Assembly: GCF_018812025.1 (NCBI RefSeq)
Contig: NC_063066.1
Span: 6,877,882-6,941,881, forward strand
Direction of reading: 5' to 3'
Source: Megalobrama amblycephala
Taxonomy: Eukaryota > Chordata > Actinopteri > Cypriniformes > Xenocyprididae
DNA: 64,000 bases
Part shown: in pieces, positions 1 through 13,040 of the stretch
Layout: every line of letters starts with the position of its first letter
Numbering within the stretch: the first letter of the stretch is position 1
Notes under the pieces: generated by a model
Databases searched by the model: none
Told to the model about the DNA's origin: nothing
What the model saw: only the letters and a program-made list of their open reading frames with translations
Made by a program: the position numbers and the translations under genes

Positions 1-1298
1 GTAATGCACTTCGCTGACTGTCTGTAACGTAACGATTTTCACACCTTGTGGAGAAAGACCTGCAGTATTCGCCCGTTTGAGTGGTTAGACGAGACTAACT
101 TTCCTCGCTTACATTCTCACCTACACAATTAATCCATCAGCTGTCAGTTGTCACTCACACAACTCCAACATTCTTACACTTACCGCCTGTCCCTCTTCTT
201 AAATAGACTAGGTGAGTAGAGAGGTGGCAAACTCATGGCCGTTGCTCTATGTGGACGTTGGGATCTATGAAAAAGTCGCCGCAGATGCAGCCCGAGATGC
301 AACTTTGCAACTCGAACAGTGAGGACGGTGTGAAAATGTCCTATTCTCTCAGCTAGATGGGAGGGAGGTGGACATACAGAGATATTGTGTCTTTTTTTCC
401 CCTCTGTTCACTGTTTGTTTGCCAGTCAGGAAAACTGATACAAACATAGAGTATTTCTTCTTTTCACACGGGAAATTTGATTAGAGCCATGATTGAGAGC
501 AGAATATTCAGATGATGATAAATTATTAAAGTCAACAAAATGACAACGCTATACAAATGGAGTCTCACTGTTGCAATCTCAAATTTCCGAACATATCCAT
601 CTCGGATGACTCTGCAAAAACAGCAAAAATTTCCATCTGGAATTTTCTGTTTATGGAACATGTTTGTACAGTTTAAGTTCCCTTTTGTAGGAAGAGAAAA
701 ATACATGTTTCAACTTTTATGTATATATCCATGCTCATTTCTCAGCAGTGAGCTTTGTTTTGTGTTCATAGTCTGAAGGGACTCATGCGTGACTGCAAAA
801 AAAAAGCATGCTATAGTGCTGTACATACAGCATACAACTGGCTGTTTGTTTGCCCATATAAAACATGTCGGTACAGGAGATACGCATACAGTGTGTTATG
901 TAAAACTCCATTGCTTTAATTCACTAGATACATTAAATTGTATAATTGAGCTGAGTCAAGAACGCATGAATAATTCTTACAGATGTAATTCAGCTCAGCC
1001 TGCAGGCAAATAAGGTGTTTGTTTGTTGGCATTTACAATCGAATTTAATTTCATGTTCCAAAACTAAAACCTTCCTCTTGAACAACATGTGCAAATATGT
1101 ATTTGTTCTGCTTGTTTTTCCCATGTCAGGATGTCTTCCCATGTATTGTGCTTTCACGGAAGCCCTTGACTTGACCTACTTGAGCGTTAATAGCGTTGAG
1201 TGCCAGGTCCTGCCCCGAACGGCCAAAAAGATACAAAACAGAACATTTGTAACACTTTTGCAAGCTTTTAAATATGTCTGAGTGTGAGAAACACTACT
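1..1298. other. Single-copy-looking noncoding DNA
   Basis: Mixed-composition sequence, somewhat GC-richer in the first 400 bases. Several short open frames are present on both strands but none has an ATG context, splice sites or protein-like composition worth calling. No repeat family recognised. Confidence 0.4.
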
Positions 1299-1345
1299 GT
1301 TCAAAAGTTTGGGGTCGGTAAGATTGTTTGAAAATGTTTTTTTGC
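1299..1345 (+). mobile_element. Terminal fragment of a Tc1-type cyprinid foldback element
   Basis: Contains a diverged form of the terminus CTACCGTTCAAAAGTTTGGG followed by GTCGGTAAGATT, the same sequence that forms the middle of the elements at 2377 and 5286. The rest of the element is missing. Confidence 0.6.
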
Positions 1346-1949
1346 CTGTTCTCACTTACATGATGAATAAGGTGCAAAACTTGCGTGCAGTGGCTGACTG
1401 AGTAATTATGATTGGTCAGACTGTCAATGGCACTATTATCTTGTGCATGAAGGAGCTGCTTATATAAGACTTCGTTTTAACAGTTATAGAACCACCTCTA
1501 ATCGTACAGCAAGCATTAGCAGATGTTTACCTTTACAGCGCAGGTGTGTCACAGATACGACCCTCTTTGCTGCTTTGTTATCTGTCTAGAGAAGACTCAG
1601 TGTGGACTACAGCGCTTATGGCTTTGATTAACTTCTCTGTTGTTTCCAGTGGGCCTCATGGAAATTCTGCACAGCCTCCACTAAAGACCCAATTTGTTCA
1701 TGACAGAAAGCACAGGTCCCCTGTAATACATTGAGTCAGCCGCTTGAGGCTGTTGTGAACATTCAGAGCCCCTATTTCTGCTGGATATTTACACCCGCAT
1801 GAGAGCTGTCATTTTAACAACACAGTCATCTGTCTTTTACGTTACTAAAGAGGATCTACTGCCCTCTCCTGCTGTGTGGGCTTGTATTTATTTATTTATA
1901 TATTTTCAGATTTACAAGGTACAACAATGCTGGGCTCATCATAGATTAC
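1346..1949. other. Noncoding DNA, nothing recognised
   Basis: Unremarkable AT-rich sequence without a supportable gene or repeat. Confidence 0.35.
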
Positions 1950-2125
1950 TAAAATAAAGGTTTGGGGTTGGTAAGATTTTTTTTAAATATAATGTAATTT
2001 ATTTCTGTGATCGCAACGCAGATTTTTCAGCCATCATTCTAATATGCTTTCTAATGACTAATATGCTGATTGGTGCTCAAGAATATTTCTTTTTTATATT
2101 GATGTTAAAAAAACAGTTGAAATCA
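1950..2125 (+). mobile_element. Degenerate copy of the CTACCGTTCAAAAG repeat family
   Basis: Shows the family's landmarks in order but strongly diverged: GTTTGGGGTTGGTAAGATTT, ATGTAATTTATTTCTGTGAT, the CAG(C)CATCATTCTAATATGC block and AAAACAGTTGAAA. Older than the copies at 2377 and 5286. Confidence 0.55.
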
Positions 2126-2376
2126 TTTGACTCGACCTTGGTGTTTGTCCAAAAACACTGGGTAATTCGGCCTGGGATTTTTACGTGGGTGGTGGAAGAA
2201 AAACGCTGACATTGTGGATTCGGATGGCAATGAAATCACTGATTAGCCCCTGTAAATGTTGAAAATAACTTACGTCCCCCATGAGAAACAATTACCGTCC
2301 GAATAGGGATAATGTACAGTAAAAGTATTTACGGATTTTTTTTTTTTTTTTAGCAGTTGAATGCATCATATATATA

Positions 2377-3128
2377 CAGTACAGTCCAAAAGTTTGGAAC
2401 CACTAAGATTTTTAATGTTTTTAAAAGAAGTTTCGTCTGCTCACCAAGGCTACATTTATTTAATTAAAAATACAGTAAAAAACAGTAATATTGTGAAATA
2501 TTATTACAATTTAGAATAACTGTGTACTATTTAAATATATTTGACAAAGTAATTTATTCCTGTGATGCAAAGCTGAATTTTCAGCATCGTTACTCCAGTC
2601 TTCAGTGTCACATGATCCTTCAGAAATCATTCTAATATGCTGATCTGCTGCTCAATAAACATTTATGATTATTTTCAATGTTGAAAACAGTTGTGTACTT
2701 TTTTTTTCAGGATTCCTTGATGAATAGAAAGTTCAAAAGAACAGCATTTATCTGAAATACAAAGCTTCTGTAGCATTATACACTACCGTTCAAAAGTTTG
2801 GGGTCAGTAAGAATTTTTATTTTTATTTTTTTGGCAGTAAAGACATTTATAATGTTACAAAAGATTAGATTTCAGATAAACACTGTTCTTTTGAACTTTC
2901 TATTCATCAAATAATCCTGAAAAAAAATATTGTACACAAATATTTTGTACAATTGTATACATTAAATGTTTCTTGAGCAGCAGATCAGCATATTAGAATG
3001 ATTTCTGAAGGATCATGTGACACTGAAGACTGGAGTAATGATGCTGAAAATTCAGCTTTGCCATCACAGGAATAAATTACTTTGTGAAATATATTCAAAT
3101 AGAAAACAGTTATTTTAAATTGTAATAT
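2377..3128. mobile_element. Tc1-type foldback element, copy A (right end missing)
   Basis: Starts after a TA at 2375-2376 with CAGTACAGTCCAAAAGTTTG and runs through a left arm, a central CTACCGTTCAAAAGTTTGGG (about 2782-2801), and an inverted right arm, where the TCAGCATCGTTACTCC block near 2580 reappears reverse-complemented near 3040. The right arm stops at an (AT)n run. It is almost letter-for-letter the same as copy B at 5286-6193 over its length, apart from a small deletion near 2832. No coding capacity. The family is a non-autonomous Tc1/mariner-like element judged from the TA-CAG ends. Confidence 0.75.
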
Positions 3129-3177
3129 ATATATATATATTTATATAGTTATATATATATAGTTATATATAAAGTTG
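3124..3177. repeat. (AT)n microsatellite
   Basis: Interrupted TATATA tract that truncates the right arm of the foldback element to its left. Confidence 0.85.
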
Positions 3178-3181
3178 TATT

Positions 3182-3330
3182 TGGTAACATTAGTTAATGC
3201 ACTGTGAACTATCATGAACTAACATAACAACAGTATTTTCATTAACTAACATTAACAAAGATTAATATAACAAATGTACTGCTCATTGTTAGTTCATGTT
3301 AAACTGAGACCTTATTGTAAAGTGTTACCA
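3182..3330 (-). mobile_element. GTAACACTTTA-ended element, truncated
   Basis: The right end is an intact TTATTGTAAAGTGTTACC. Inside are repeated GTTAGTT/ACTAACATTAAC blocks typical of a cyprinid element I recognise from memory. The left terminus is missing or diverged. Confidence 0.5.
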
Positions 3331-3645
3331 TAATTTGACTCTTGAATGTACATTCCAGTCTTTTACTGTGCATGCAAAATATTATGGAAATAATTGGTCT
3401 GTTCCATGTCGCCAAGTTTCGTGACAAATTACATCACTCTGAATAATGCATGTAAAGTGCATGTTAAAATATGAAATGCAGGAATGACACATCAAGTGAG
3501 GTAGAGAGAAAGGTGCAGTTTTGTCCCATATGTCCATCTTTCTATGAGTATATTTGATGGCACCACAGAGATCGAGTTTAGGCTTTTCAGTGGAAATCTA
3601 TGAATTATCCTATGGTTGTCCCAGCAATAAGCTGGGAACACTCTT
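3331..3645. other. Noncoding DNA, nothing recognised
   Basis: No gene or repeat supported. Confidence 0.35.
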
Positions 3646-3735
3646 AAAAATAAAGGTTCTTTATTGGCATTTATGAACTTTTGACATCCTTGGAAACTTT
3701 CCATTGCACAAAAGGTTCTTTACAGTGGAAAAAAA
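3646..3735 (+). repeat. Dispersed AAAGGTTCTTTATTGGC repeat
   Basis: Carries ATAAAGGTTCTTTATTGGCA and CCATTGCACAAAAGGTTCTT; an inverted, longer relative is at 50996-51225. Common dispersed cyprinid repeat, unclassified here. Confidence 0.6.
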
Positions 3736-4754
3736 AATATTTTGAGTTTAAGTATTTAACAATGACTGACATAATATTCAAGAATATCGTGTTCTTTCTA
3801 TAAAATGTGCACCAAGATGTGAGTTCAAATCAAAGAAACCTGAAACAGAAAGGGCTGTTTGGCATGTTTTCATACAGAGTCCAATGGGAGAACCTTCACT
3901 TCAACAAAAATGGCTGTTCTGATCACTTTGTACAATTATATCAAATCGCGCCAATTAATCTGTCATAGATATTCAAGCCACAAAAGGAGAGAATGCTCTG
4001 ATGACATAAGTGTCATCATTATCATCACTACCATCATTAATATAATTATCATAACCACAGAACATTAGTCCCAAGGTTATGTTGAATAAAACCTCCATTT
4101 CCATTCATGCATTCACAAATCAGTAGATTGAGATGTAAATACGAGCAGTCTCCATCTATAAAAGTGATGATCCACATTCCTCACATAATATAATATGGTC
4201 AGAGAAGGGATCGGTCTTCAGATCTGTACGGTATGTACCAATGACCCACGTGTTCAAGCAGCCCCTGCTGTTCAGACATGAAAAGAGATCGTTCCAGATG
4301 TGTCTGTACTGCGGCACACACTCTTAATTAATAATGACTTGTTTTCTGCAGAGAATCATCAGAGTGTGTTACTCTTGCACAGCTGCTCACATGTCATGCT
4401 AATCAATGCCTCTCGCTGGGCCACGACCTCCCATGGGCTCGGCAGTGAGGAAGAGCAATTTTCCTCAGAAAGTGAGCCTTGCGTGCCACGGCAGGCTTAT
4501 GTAAGCATCTGCAGCCAGGTCATAAAGTCTTTGCCAATGCAGCAGTTCCTCTACAGCAGTGAAATCATAAAAAAAAAATGTATTAATATAAGGCTGTTGT
4601 ATATGTTCCTTTTTTCCCCTATCAGTGGTCTTTCAAAGTTAACAAGTTTTCTAATAATAACACGTCAAGTCTACTAGTCAAGCTTGATTTAGATTGTCTA
4701 AGCATATGATTTCAAGTGATATTCTATAGTTACACCCACAGAAACACATACACA
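3736..4754. other. Noncoding DNA, nothing recognised
   Basis: A 125-codon plus-strand frame at 4300-4677 starts with a non-ATG codon and lacks protein-like composition or splice sites; not called. Confidence 0.35.
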
Positions 4755-5040
4755 CATTATATTAGAATGATTTCTGAAGGATCATGTGACATTGAAGACT
4801 AGAGTAATGATTCTGAAAATTCAGCTTTGCCATCACAGGAAAAAAATGCTATTTTAAAACATATTCAAATAGAAAATTATTCTTTTAAATTGTAATAATA
4901 TTTCAATGTTTTTGGGTTGAATGTTTGAATGTTTTTGGGGTTTTTTTCATTAAAGAAATGCAGCCTTGGTGAGCATAAGAGAAAACATTTCAAAAACTTT
5001 TTTCAGAATCGTACCGCCCCCAAACATTTGAATGGTATAT
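4755..5040. mobile_element. Fragment of the Tc1-type foldback family
   Basis: Contains TTAGAATGATTTCTGAAGGA, a CATCACAGG block and GCAGCCTTGGTGAGCA, ending with a diverged CCCCCAAACATTTGAA terminus. Corresponds to one arm of the elements at 2377 and 5286. Confidence 0.65.
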
Positions 5041-5048
5041 AGTTATTA

Positions 5049-6912
5049 GGTAACACTTTAGAATACTGATCCTTCATTAATGAATAACTACACAGTAACA
5101 AATGAGTAATGCATTATTAACACTCTAGTAACTACTATTAACTAACAAGTACCTCTGATGAATGGATTAGTAAGTAATAGTGCTCAGTTAAAAGTGGTAG
5201 TTCACTATTAACTAATCAGTAACTACTGTTTTTTTTTTTTTTTTTTTTTCATACCTCCCAGAGAACTACTAAGAACTACTATATACAGTACAGTCCAAAA
5301 GTTTGGAACCACTAAGATTTTTAATGTTTTTAAAAGAAGTTTCGTCTGCTCACCAAGGCTACATTTATTTAATTAAAAATACAGTAAAAAACAGTAATAT
5401 TGTGAAATATTATTACAATTTAAAATAACTGTGTACTATTTAAATATATTTGACAAAGTAATTTATTCCTGTGATGCAAAGCTGAATTTTCAGCATCGTT
5501 ACTCCAGTCTTCAGTGTCACATGATCCTTCAGAAATCATTCTAATATGCTGATTTGCTGCTCAATAAACATTTATGATTATTTTCAATGTTGAAAACAGT
5601 TGTGTACTTTTTTTTTTTCAGGATTCCTTGATGAATAGAAAGTTCAAAAGAACAGCATTTATCTGAAATACAAAGCTTCTGTAGCATTATACACTACCGT
5701 TCAAAAGTTTGGGGTCAGTACGAATTTTTATTTTTATTTTTTTGAAAAGAAATTAAAGAAATGAATACAGTAATGCAGTAAAGACATTTATAATGTTACA
5801 AAAGATTAGATTTCAGATAAACACTGTTCTTTTGAACTTTCTATTCATCAAATAATCCTGAAAAAAAATATTGTACACAAATATTTTGTACAATTGTACA
5901 CATTAAATGTTTCTTGAGCAGCAGATCAGCATATTAGAATGATTTCTGAAGGATCATGTGACACTGAAGACTGGAGTAATGATGCTGAAAATTCAGCTTT
6001 GCCATCACAGGAATAAATTACTTTGTGAAATATATTCAAATAGAAAACAGTTATTTTAAATTGTAATAATATTTCACAATATTACTGTTTTTTACTGTAT
6101 TTTTAATTAAATAAATGTAGCCTTGGTGAGCAGACGAAACTTCTTTTAAAAACATTAAAAATCTTAGTGGTTCCAAACTTTTGGACTGTACTGTACATGT
6201 TCGTAATTAATGTGAATAATGAATAATGTATAATTAATTCTAGAGTAAAGGCCTTGGTAACCCACTAGTAATGACTGAAGTATTACCAAATACTTAAGAA
6301 GGAATTACTAATTATTTGGATCAGTATTCTAAAGTGAAGATCATAGTAACCCACTAGTAATTACTCAAGTGTTACTACATCCTTCTAAAGAAACTACTAA
6401 TTATTTGGATCAGTATTCTAAAGTGAAGATCATGGTAACCCACTAGTAATTACTTAAGTGTTACCAAATATATCATAAGGAATTACTGTACAAATACATA
6501 CAAAAACATCAAAAGTTTACAAAGACTTCAGTAGTTACTAGAGAGTCATCATGTTTTTCACTTTAGAATACTGATCCAAATAATTAGTAATTCCTTCTTA
6601 AGTATTTAATAATACTTCAGTCATTACTAGTGGGTTACCACAACCTTCACTTTAGAATTAATTATACATTATGCATTATTCATGTTAATTATGAACCAGT
6701 TCTTAGTAGTTCTCTGGGAGGTATGAACAAAATAGTAGTTACTGATTAGTTAATAGTGAACTACCACCTTTAACTGAGCACTATTACTTACTAATTCATT
6801 AATCAGAGTTTATTGTTAGTTAATAGTAGTTACTAGAGTGTTAATAATGCATTACTTGTTTGTTCCTGTGTAGTTATTCATTAATGAAGGATCAGTATTC
6901 TAAAGTGTTACC
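5049..6912. mobile_element. GGTAACAC palindromic hAT-like element with 8-bp target duplication
   Basis: Both ends read GGTAACACTTTAGAATACTG (the right end as reverse complement), followed by long mirrored arms rich in TTAGTTAATAG, ACTAGTAATTAC and CTAGTGGGTTACC. Flanks are AGTTATTA on the left (5041-5048) and AATTATTA on the right (6913-6920), seven of eight identical, as expected for a hAT-type 8-bp duplication. It contains a poly-T (about 5228-5250) and is interrupted by the Tc1-type foldback at 5286-6193. No transposase. Smaller relatives are at 3182, 18470 and 22652. Confidence 0.72.
5286..6193. mobile_element. Tc1-type foldback element, copy B (complete)
   Basis: Flanked by TA on both sides (5284-5285, 6194-6195), the target duplication of Tc1/mariner elements. 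The ends are CAGTACAGTCCAAAAGTTTG and its reverse complement. The two arms of about 400 bp mirror each other around a middle that carries CTACCGTTCAAAAGTTTGGG near 5694. Nested in the hAT-like palindrome at 5049-6912. 908 bp, noncoding, so it depends on a transposase supplied elsewhere. Confidence 0.85.
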
Positions 6913-9574
6913 AATTATTATATGAAATAATATACCATATTTAATAAACTGAACTAAAAATTGTTTTATTGTAAAGCTTGAGCCTGAGGAGGGCATAGCG
7001 GTTAAAAGTTTCATTAAGAGACACTTTTAGCCTGAAGGGAGTCTGACGTGAGCCGCAGAGATGTTCTGTGGGTATAGCCAGTGACTTCCCTGCCTGCAAA
7101 ATGGCAGCAATGCAAGCGAAGCCCACAGTGTTCTGGCCTCAGAAGATAAGTGGACATGCCAGGAGAAGGAAGCATAAGGCTTCTGATGTCAGAGCGCAGT
7201 CATTACATCCGCTTTAACGTTGATCAGCTGGCATCAACACAATGTGCAAAGCCTGGCAGTGTGCCTCCAGTTAAATCCATTCATTAGTGCATCTCATCTC
7301 AACTGAAAACAAAACGTGTGTGTGGAGCGGTACTAATTTATTTTTTCAGGTACGCTTCAGTATCTGTTGGCTAGCGATCTTCCTGTTTGTATTCAGCACG
7401 ACCAATGAGGCTTGAAAATGAAAGCAAATCAATTTAAAACATAATTGTGTTAATAAGTGCAATAAAAGGCCACCATAAATCATCCAAAGCGACAGTTTTC
7501 ATTAGGTGAATCCCAAGAACAATCACTCTTTATTTACTTAGAGAGAAAAAAAATGATTTACTTTCTTGCATTGTATAATCTGCACTGAAAGAATTTGTCC
7601 TCTAAATCATATGATGTTGTCATCGGATAGTTTCCAAAGACAACACAGACAAAATGCCTTTGACACAATTGAACCATAAACCTTAAGGCAAACACTGATT
7701 TCTAAATAACTAAAGAACAGGAGCAAAGGTTAAAAGATACAGTGCTATCTTGTATGCATGTTGACATCACAGTGCACAATCACATATTTGATGATAAAAA
7801 ACAATCCACACAGATCCTTTCCCTCTCAGTCTATATCAGGCCGGATGAGATCCATGTGTTGGCTGGATGGAGCTGGCAGCCAGGCAGGGACGATTTACAG
7901 CACCTGGGCCGCCTCAAACTCTCTGCCCCAAATTCATTCCTCTCTCTTTGTCATGAATGGATCCTAGCTAAAAGAGGAATTTCCCAGAAACGCGGTAACC
8001 CCGTTCACCCTGAGCCATAACTGAAATATAACCGCCTCTGCCTGAGTACAGGTGTTTGTGCACATATTTACAGTTTGTTTGTGCATTCAAGCAATTACCC
8101 CTGCAGAATGAAAATGTGTTATCTTGAGGCTTTGTACATTCTTAATCTCCTCCACACAAAAGGATTAAATCGTTTAAAAGTATGAACTGAAAGATGATAC
8201 ATGTGCAGGCATACAGAGGCGGTGACGATCAAAGTCAACCAACCAAACAGAAGCACGTAGGTCAACTGAACAGTGCAGAGATGCTGTTACCTGATGTACA
8301 GGGTTTTTACACGTAGGCAGCGTTTGAGCCAATTAACTGTCAGCATATCTTCAAAACAATCTAGAAGCCTAGACTTGAGAAAGTTCTCCAAAAAATGTTG
8401 ATAGGCTGGCATGCAGCCACTTTTCCAGAAACACGCAATGCTCAGCGCAATCAGGGGAGAGCGTGGAGAACATATGCTGGCCCACAATAGCATGAGACAA
8501 GGCTTTTCTGAACTACAATGAGGTCGCCTATTGGCCTCAGATGATCTCTGTCTGTACATCATGGGGAATTGGTTGGGAGTGAATTATGCAAATCAGATAA
8601 TGTCATACATACACCCATAAATTAGTGCTAAATACAGATCCCATGCAATCTTGCACGCAGCACACTAAAGCAATATGCCCTACTTTACTGTGACTGTACA
8701 GCACTGAGATGCAGACACCTTAATGGACTTTTTAATGCAGACGGTGTGCTTGGCTAAACTGGATTGCAGTGAATAACACACAGATTTTTCCACTGAAATA
8801 CTGTGTGCAAATGTGGCGCAACTGTTTGTTCGCTCCATAATGCGGGGAACTTTGTGTGCCAACAATGCATGTCGAAAGACCATATCTGTACGCAACAGCT
8901 TCTCTCTACTCTTCACACTTATAATACTGAGACTTAAACACATCATTGCCATAAAGAATGTCTTTCGACACATTGTTTGCAGTTCTTAGTCACTGTAAAA
9001 ACAAGTCAGTTAGTAGAAAGCTATTCTCAATCTAATGCAAATACAAAGGGCGCAAGCAAGTTCAGTGTATTTGCACACAAACTTTATCTTCACTTTCTCT
9101 CTTTCAGTCACTAGATCTAGAATATCTAAAAGATATTATTAGTATTTTCCATTAAAAAGGACTTGATAATAGTGCTTAGCTTAAATATATGGCAAAAAAA
9201 CTAAAGATCAGAAGCAGTGAAAGTAGTCCTGTTCATGTCACTATACTATTAAAGCTTCCCATGTTTATAGAAACAGATATCTCTATATGGCCCTTATTCA
9301 TATTTTAAATACCACTTACTTTTGTAAATACCACTTAGTTTTGTACTTTCAGATATGCAGGCACACAGACATGGTTTTACATAACAGTGAACCAAGTCAC
9401 CTGCCACACCCAGAGTAATGCAGAAGTGCAGAAGGATGTTTTGAAACACCAGCTGTGTTTAAAACACCAGATTTGTTCTGTTTTTAAGTTTTTTATAGGT
9501 ATTAGCACATGGCCTGTTTTAACATTGACTCAACTGTCAAATATATGAGATGGGTAGAACAATTATATTGAAAC
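6913..9574. other. Noncoding DNA, mostly single-copy in appearance
   Basis: About 2.7 kb without a recognised repeat family. Short frames such as 7742-8020 (+), 8287-8562 (-) and 8680-8973 (-) look like chance. If the tsc22d3 model is right this is intronic and a place to look for conserved enhancers. Confidence 0.35.
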
Positions 9575-9830
9575 ACTTTTTCGCAAAACTTGTGTCGCTC
9601 TGAATAAACTTTGCATTCGCTTGCAAAGATTTTGCGTTCTCATGAAAACCTATTGTGCTCTCTCGCAAAAGCACTGCATTCCCCTGGTAAACTCACAAAA
9701 TTTGCTCACTTCCATCTCAAATTAATTCCATCACAAGTTTCTCCGGGAAACGCAAAACTTTTGCGAGCGAAAGCAAATTCTTTCAAAGGAGTGTAAGTGT
9801 TTTGTAAGCAAACGCATTGAAATATAATTA
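9575..9830. repeat. TTTGCGTTC foldback repeat, diverged copy
   Basis: A small mirrored repeat built from motifs such as GCATTCGCTTGCAAAG, TTTTGCGTTCTC, CTCTCGCAAAAG and their reverse complements (GGGAAACGCAAAACTTTTGC). Same family as 23820-24020. The short frames across it only reflect the repeated motif. Confidence 0.6.
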
Positions 9831-12800
9831 TACCTCCCAGCTCATTTTCCCCCATCATCCCCAATGTCTCTTTAGGGGCTCCATACTTAGACAATGTGGC
9901 TGTTGGATATTTTTGGCTTTCCCAAAGGGGAGAAAAGTCCCACCCTTTTTTCCCCCTTTGAATATCTCGTGTCACTTGGAAATATATCATATTATGGTTG
10001 TAAAATGAGTTGTGAACCAGAATTTAGTGTGACTTTTAAAGTTCAACCCTATTACCATTTTCAAGGAGTAATTTGGTATTCGTCTCGCAATACACACAAT
10101 GACAGTTCCACCACAGGATGAAAACACATCTGGAGTGCTCAAGGACTGGAATTATAGCTGTAAAATGACAAAGGCAGAATCTCAGCTCAAATAGCAGACT
10201 GCCATTTCAGAAATGTGCTCCAACACCTTCAGTTGCCCTAAAAGCATTCCTTTCATTCAGAGTTGCACAGTCTGCGACAGATTGTGAAGGTCAAACTCTT
10301 CAGCAATTGTCTACATACTAAGCTCATCCCGTCTGCACTTTTGCTTATGCCCCTCCCTGCTCCAAGCTTTGCATGTCTGCAAGTGTTTGCCTGTTGTCTG
10401 GTTCAGGCACTATTTCTGGCATGAGCAAAGGTGTTATGTTTGGTGTGACATTGACATTACCTGCAGGGATTATAACAAGGTGAGTCACTTCTACGCTGAT
10501 ACTTTCACCCTGTTGTTTGTTACGAACTGCTTTGACCGACGTGCCATTGCTAACTCTGTTCTTGTGCGAACTATCTTTACTGTCCTCACGACACCCTAGA
10601 AAACATTCGTCTCCCTTCTTCTGGCTGTGGGGGAGCCTTTAAGGACAGAATCACTTCAAACAGTCCTGTGACATAAACATGGTAAGCAGCATGTTCTCAG
10701 AAACCCTGCCCAAGTAAACAGACCACGGGAAAAGACTCTGCATGACCCTCACATGAGGACAACAAGGAAGCTGGTTGACACGGGCCCTATTATTAGACAC
10801 TCTGTGATAGACATTGGCATGGAAGTTGTGGTTTTTGCCGTGTAAGACCCTGACTACCCTTTGCTCATAGGTTCCCACATTCAGAGCCAACGTGAATTGA
10901 CCCTATTTACTTTTATAATACACATTCTTGGTCCTAGTTTGAATGATTCATTGGTCATTCCCCCCCCAAAAAAAAAAGTTTGTCAAACTATAATAACTTA
11001 TTCGGCCTCTTAAACATTTTCTCTTTTTTACTGACGTCACTTAAGGCAAGACAGGCAAAACCATTGTTTTTCATGCGCTGGTAAATTTTGAGGTTTTGCT
11101 TCTATAACATGTCTTCTTTCAGACTAGTGCACAGAAAACATTCAAAATACACATTTAAGTATTTATTTTATTACACTTTGTGTCTGTAGATTTCAATTAC
11201 AGGCCGTTTTTACAAAATTTACTCTCCTGTCAAAGTTTTTCCTCATTAAATATCCTGTTTCACTTGGAAATGTCACATTACGGAAGTAAAACGGGTTAAA
11301 ATTGGCATGAAATGTTCTTTATTTTGCCATTGTTGTTGTTAATACTATTCTTAGGCGATATCATAATTAATCCTATGAAGCTTGCAATGGTTTGAAGTGT
11401 GGGTGGTGCTGATTTAGTTCTCTTCTGATTCGTGCCATTATATCATTTGTCAAGATCTAAACGGACATGTGATGTAATGTCATGTGAGGTTTATCTGGGG
11501 GATGTCCTGTGTCTCTTTCAGATCTGGATGAGTGTGAGTGTGAGAGACAAAGACATAGAGTGCATACTGAAACAGGGAAATAAAAAAAAAAAATGAGGAA
11601 GAGAAAGATCTGGGGTGGGAGGGCTTTCACAGCTGTTGTTCTGCTGTGTTTCCTCTGATAGTGGACTTGGCTGTACTCCCAGTTCTTTAGGTAAACGATT
11701 CAAAACACAATTACCTCCAACGCCTTTTTATGAAAAGAGAAGGTGGAAGTATGCAAAGCAACACTTTTCCACCAATATTTCTTATATTATTTTAGTCTTA
11801 GTTGAGTTTTTTTTGCTTGAATATTTCGAATAATTTAAGAATGTGTAAATACTTTAGATATATCAGAATTAACTCCACCTTCATCCTCTTATAAAACCCA
11901 TCACACGAGTGAAAATGCTGACAATGCTGACATTAGCTTCTTATATCTAGATCAGCTTATGGTGCACACTTTAATTCTTTAATCTGTTCTACACAAGTGA
12001 CCCTTCGCGAGTTGCACTTGGTCGGTATGTTGAAGGGACGGAACTTATTCTAGAATACTAATTGAGGAGAACAAAAGCTCCTGATGGGCTCTCACCCATG
12101 ATTCTCCAGGTGACCATGGCAACACTGAAAACCTGAAAGATAACGTCTTCTTGAATTTCAATGTGCATTGAATGTCTTTTATATACATTTGCTCAGTGAC
12201 TCTAAAGAAGTGTGTAATGTTGAAGCTGAAATGAAATCCATCAACTTTGACTGCATATTGTAATTGATACTGCCCTGTAGAAAAAGGAAGTAACAAAAGT
12301 TGATCATAATAATTATTATCACTATTTTTATTATTATTATGTATAAATATACCCTTTTTTTTTTTTTTTACTTATTGCCCACATATCTGCCTACATCATA
12401 GATTCAACTTCAGAATAGATATGCAAATCACTGTTGCATTAACAATCTGACATGCCAAGACATTTTGTTCATACAAGTAGACTGGCTTTTACCCTCGGGT
12501 ATAGTCTGAGACAGCTCTAGTAATGTAACAACTGTGACTACAGCTCAAGCGTTCCATGGAAGCATTATGTTCTCTTAGTCTTATATATTCTTTAATGCAA
12601 CAAAGGGAAAAAAATAACAGCTATGATGAGTATGCCTTGAAAGTCCATCATTTTTTTGTGCAAGCTTTACAATAATCTCCATGTATCTGGGCTGTACTGG
12701 ACTGGAATCGTATCATTTTAGAATAAATATTTGTTTTGGAGGAAAAGATAAATGTCCTGTTGATTCAAACATCATCCAGAACTTTGGACTGATGTTAGGT

Positions 12801-12894
12801 ACATTCACCTCTGGAAATCCAATGTAAAACATCTGTCTCAAACTACTAAACGATGACTAATTATTCCATTGTCACTTTGTATGTTTTTCTTTAT
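9831..12894. other. Noncoding DNA
   Basis: No supportable gene. Contains short A/C and T tracts (10961-10979, 12352-12370) and a TTATTA run near 12308-12345. A 76-codon frame at 10369-10599 is not protein-like. Confidence 0.35.
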
Positions 12895-13040
12895 ATGCAA
12901 ATCAGCATATTAGAATGATTTGTGAAGGATTGCGTGACACTGAAGACTGGAGTAATAATGCTGATCAAATATACTGAAATGGAAATCAGTTGTTAAATTG
13001 GAAAATATTTCACAATATTACTATTTTACTGTATTTTGAG
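12895..13040. mobile_element. Fragment of the Tc1-type foldback family
   Basis: ATCAGCATATTAGAATGATT, GACACTGAAGACTGGAGTAA and ATTTCACAATATTACT in the family order, without termini. Confidence 0.65.

Noticed and set aside
4300..4677. 125-codon plus-strand frame
   Set aside because: Non-ATG start, no splice signals, no family resemblance.
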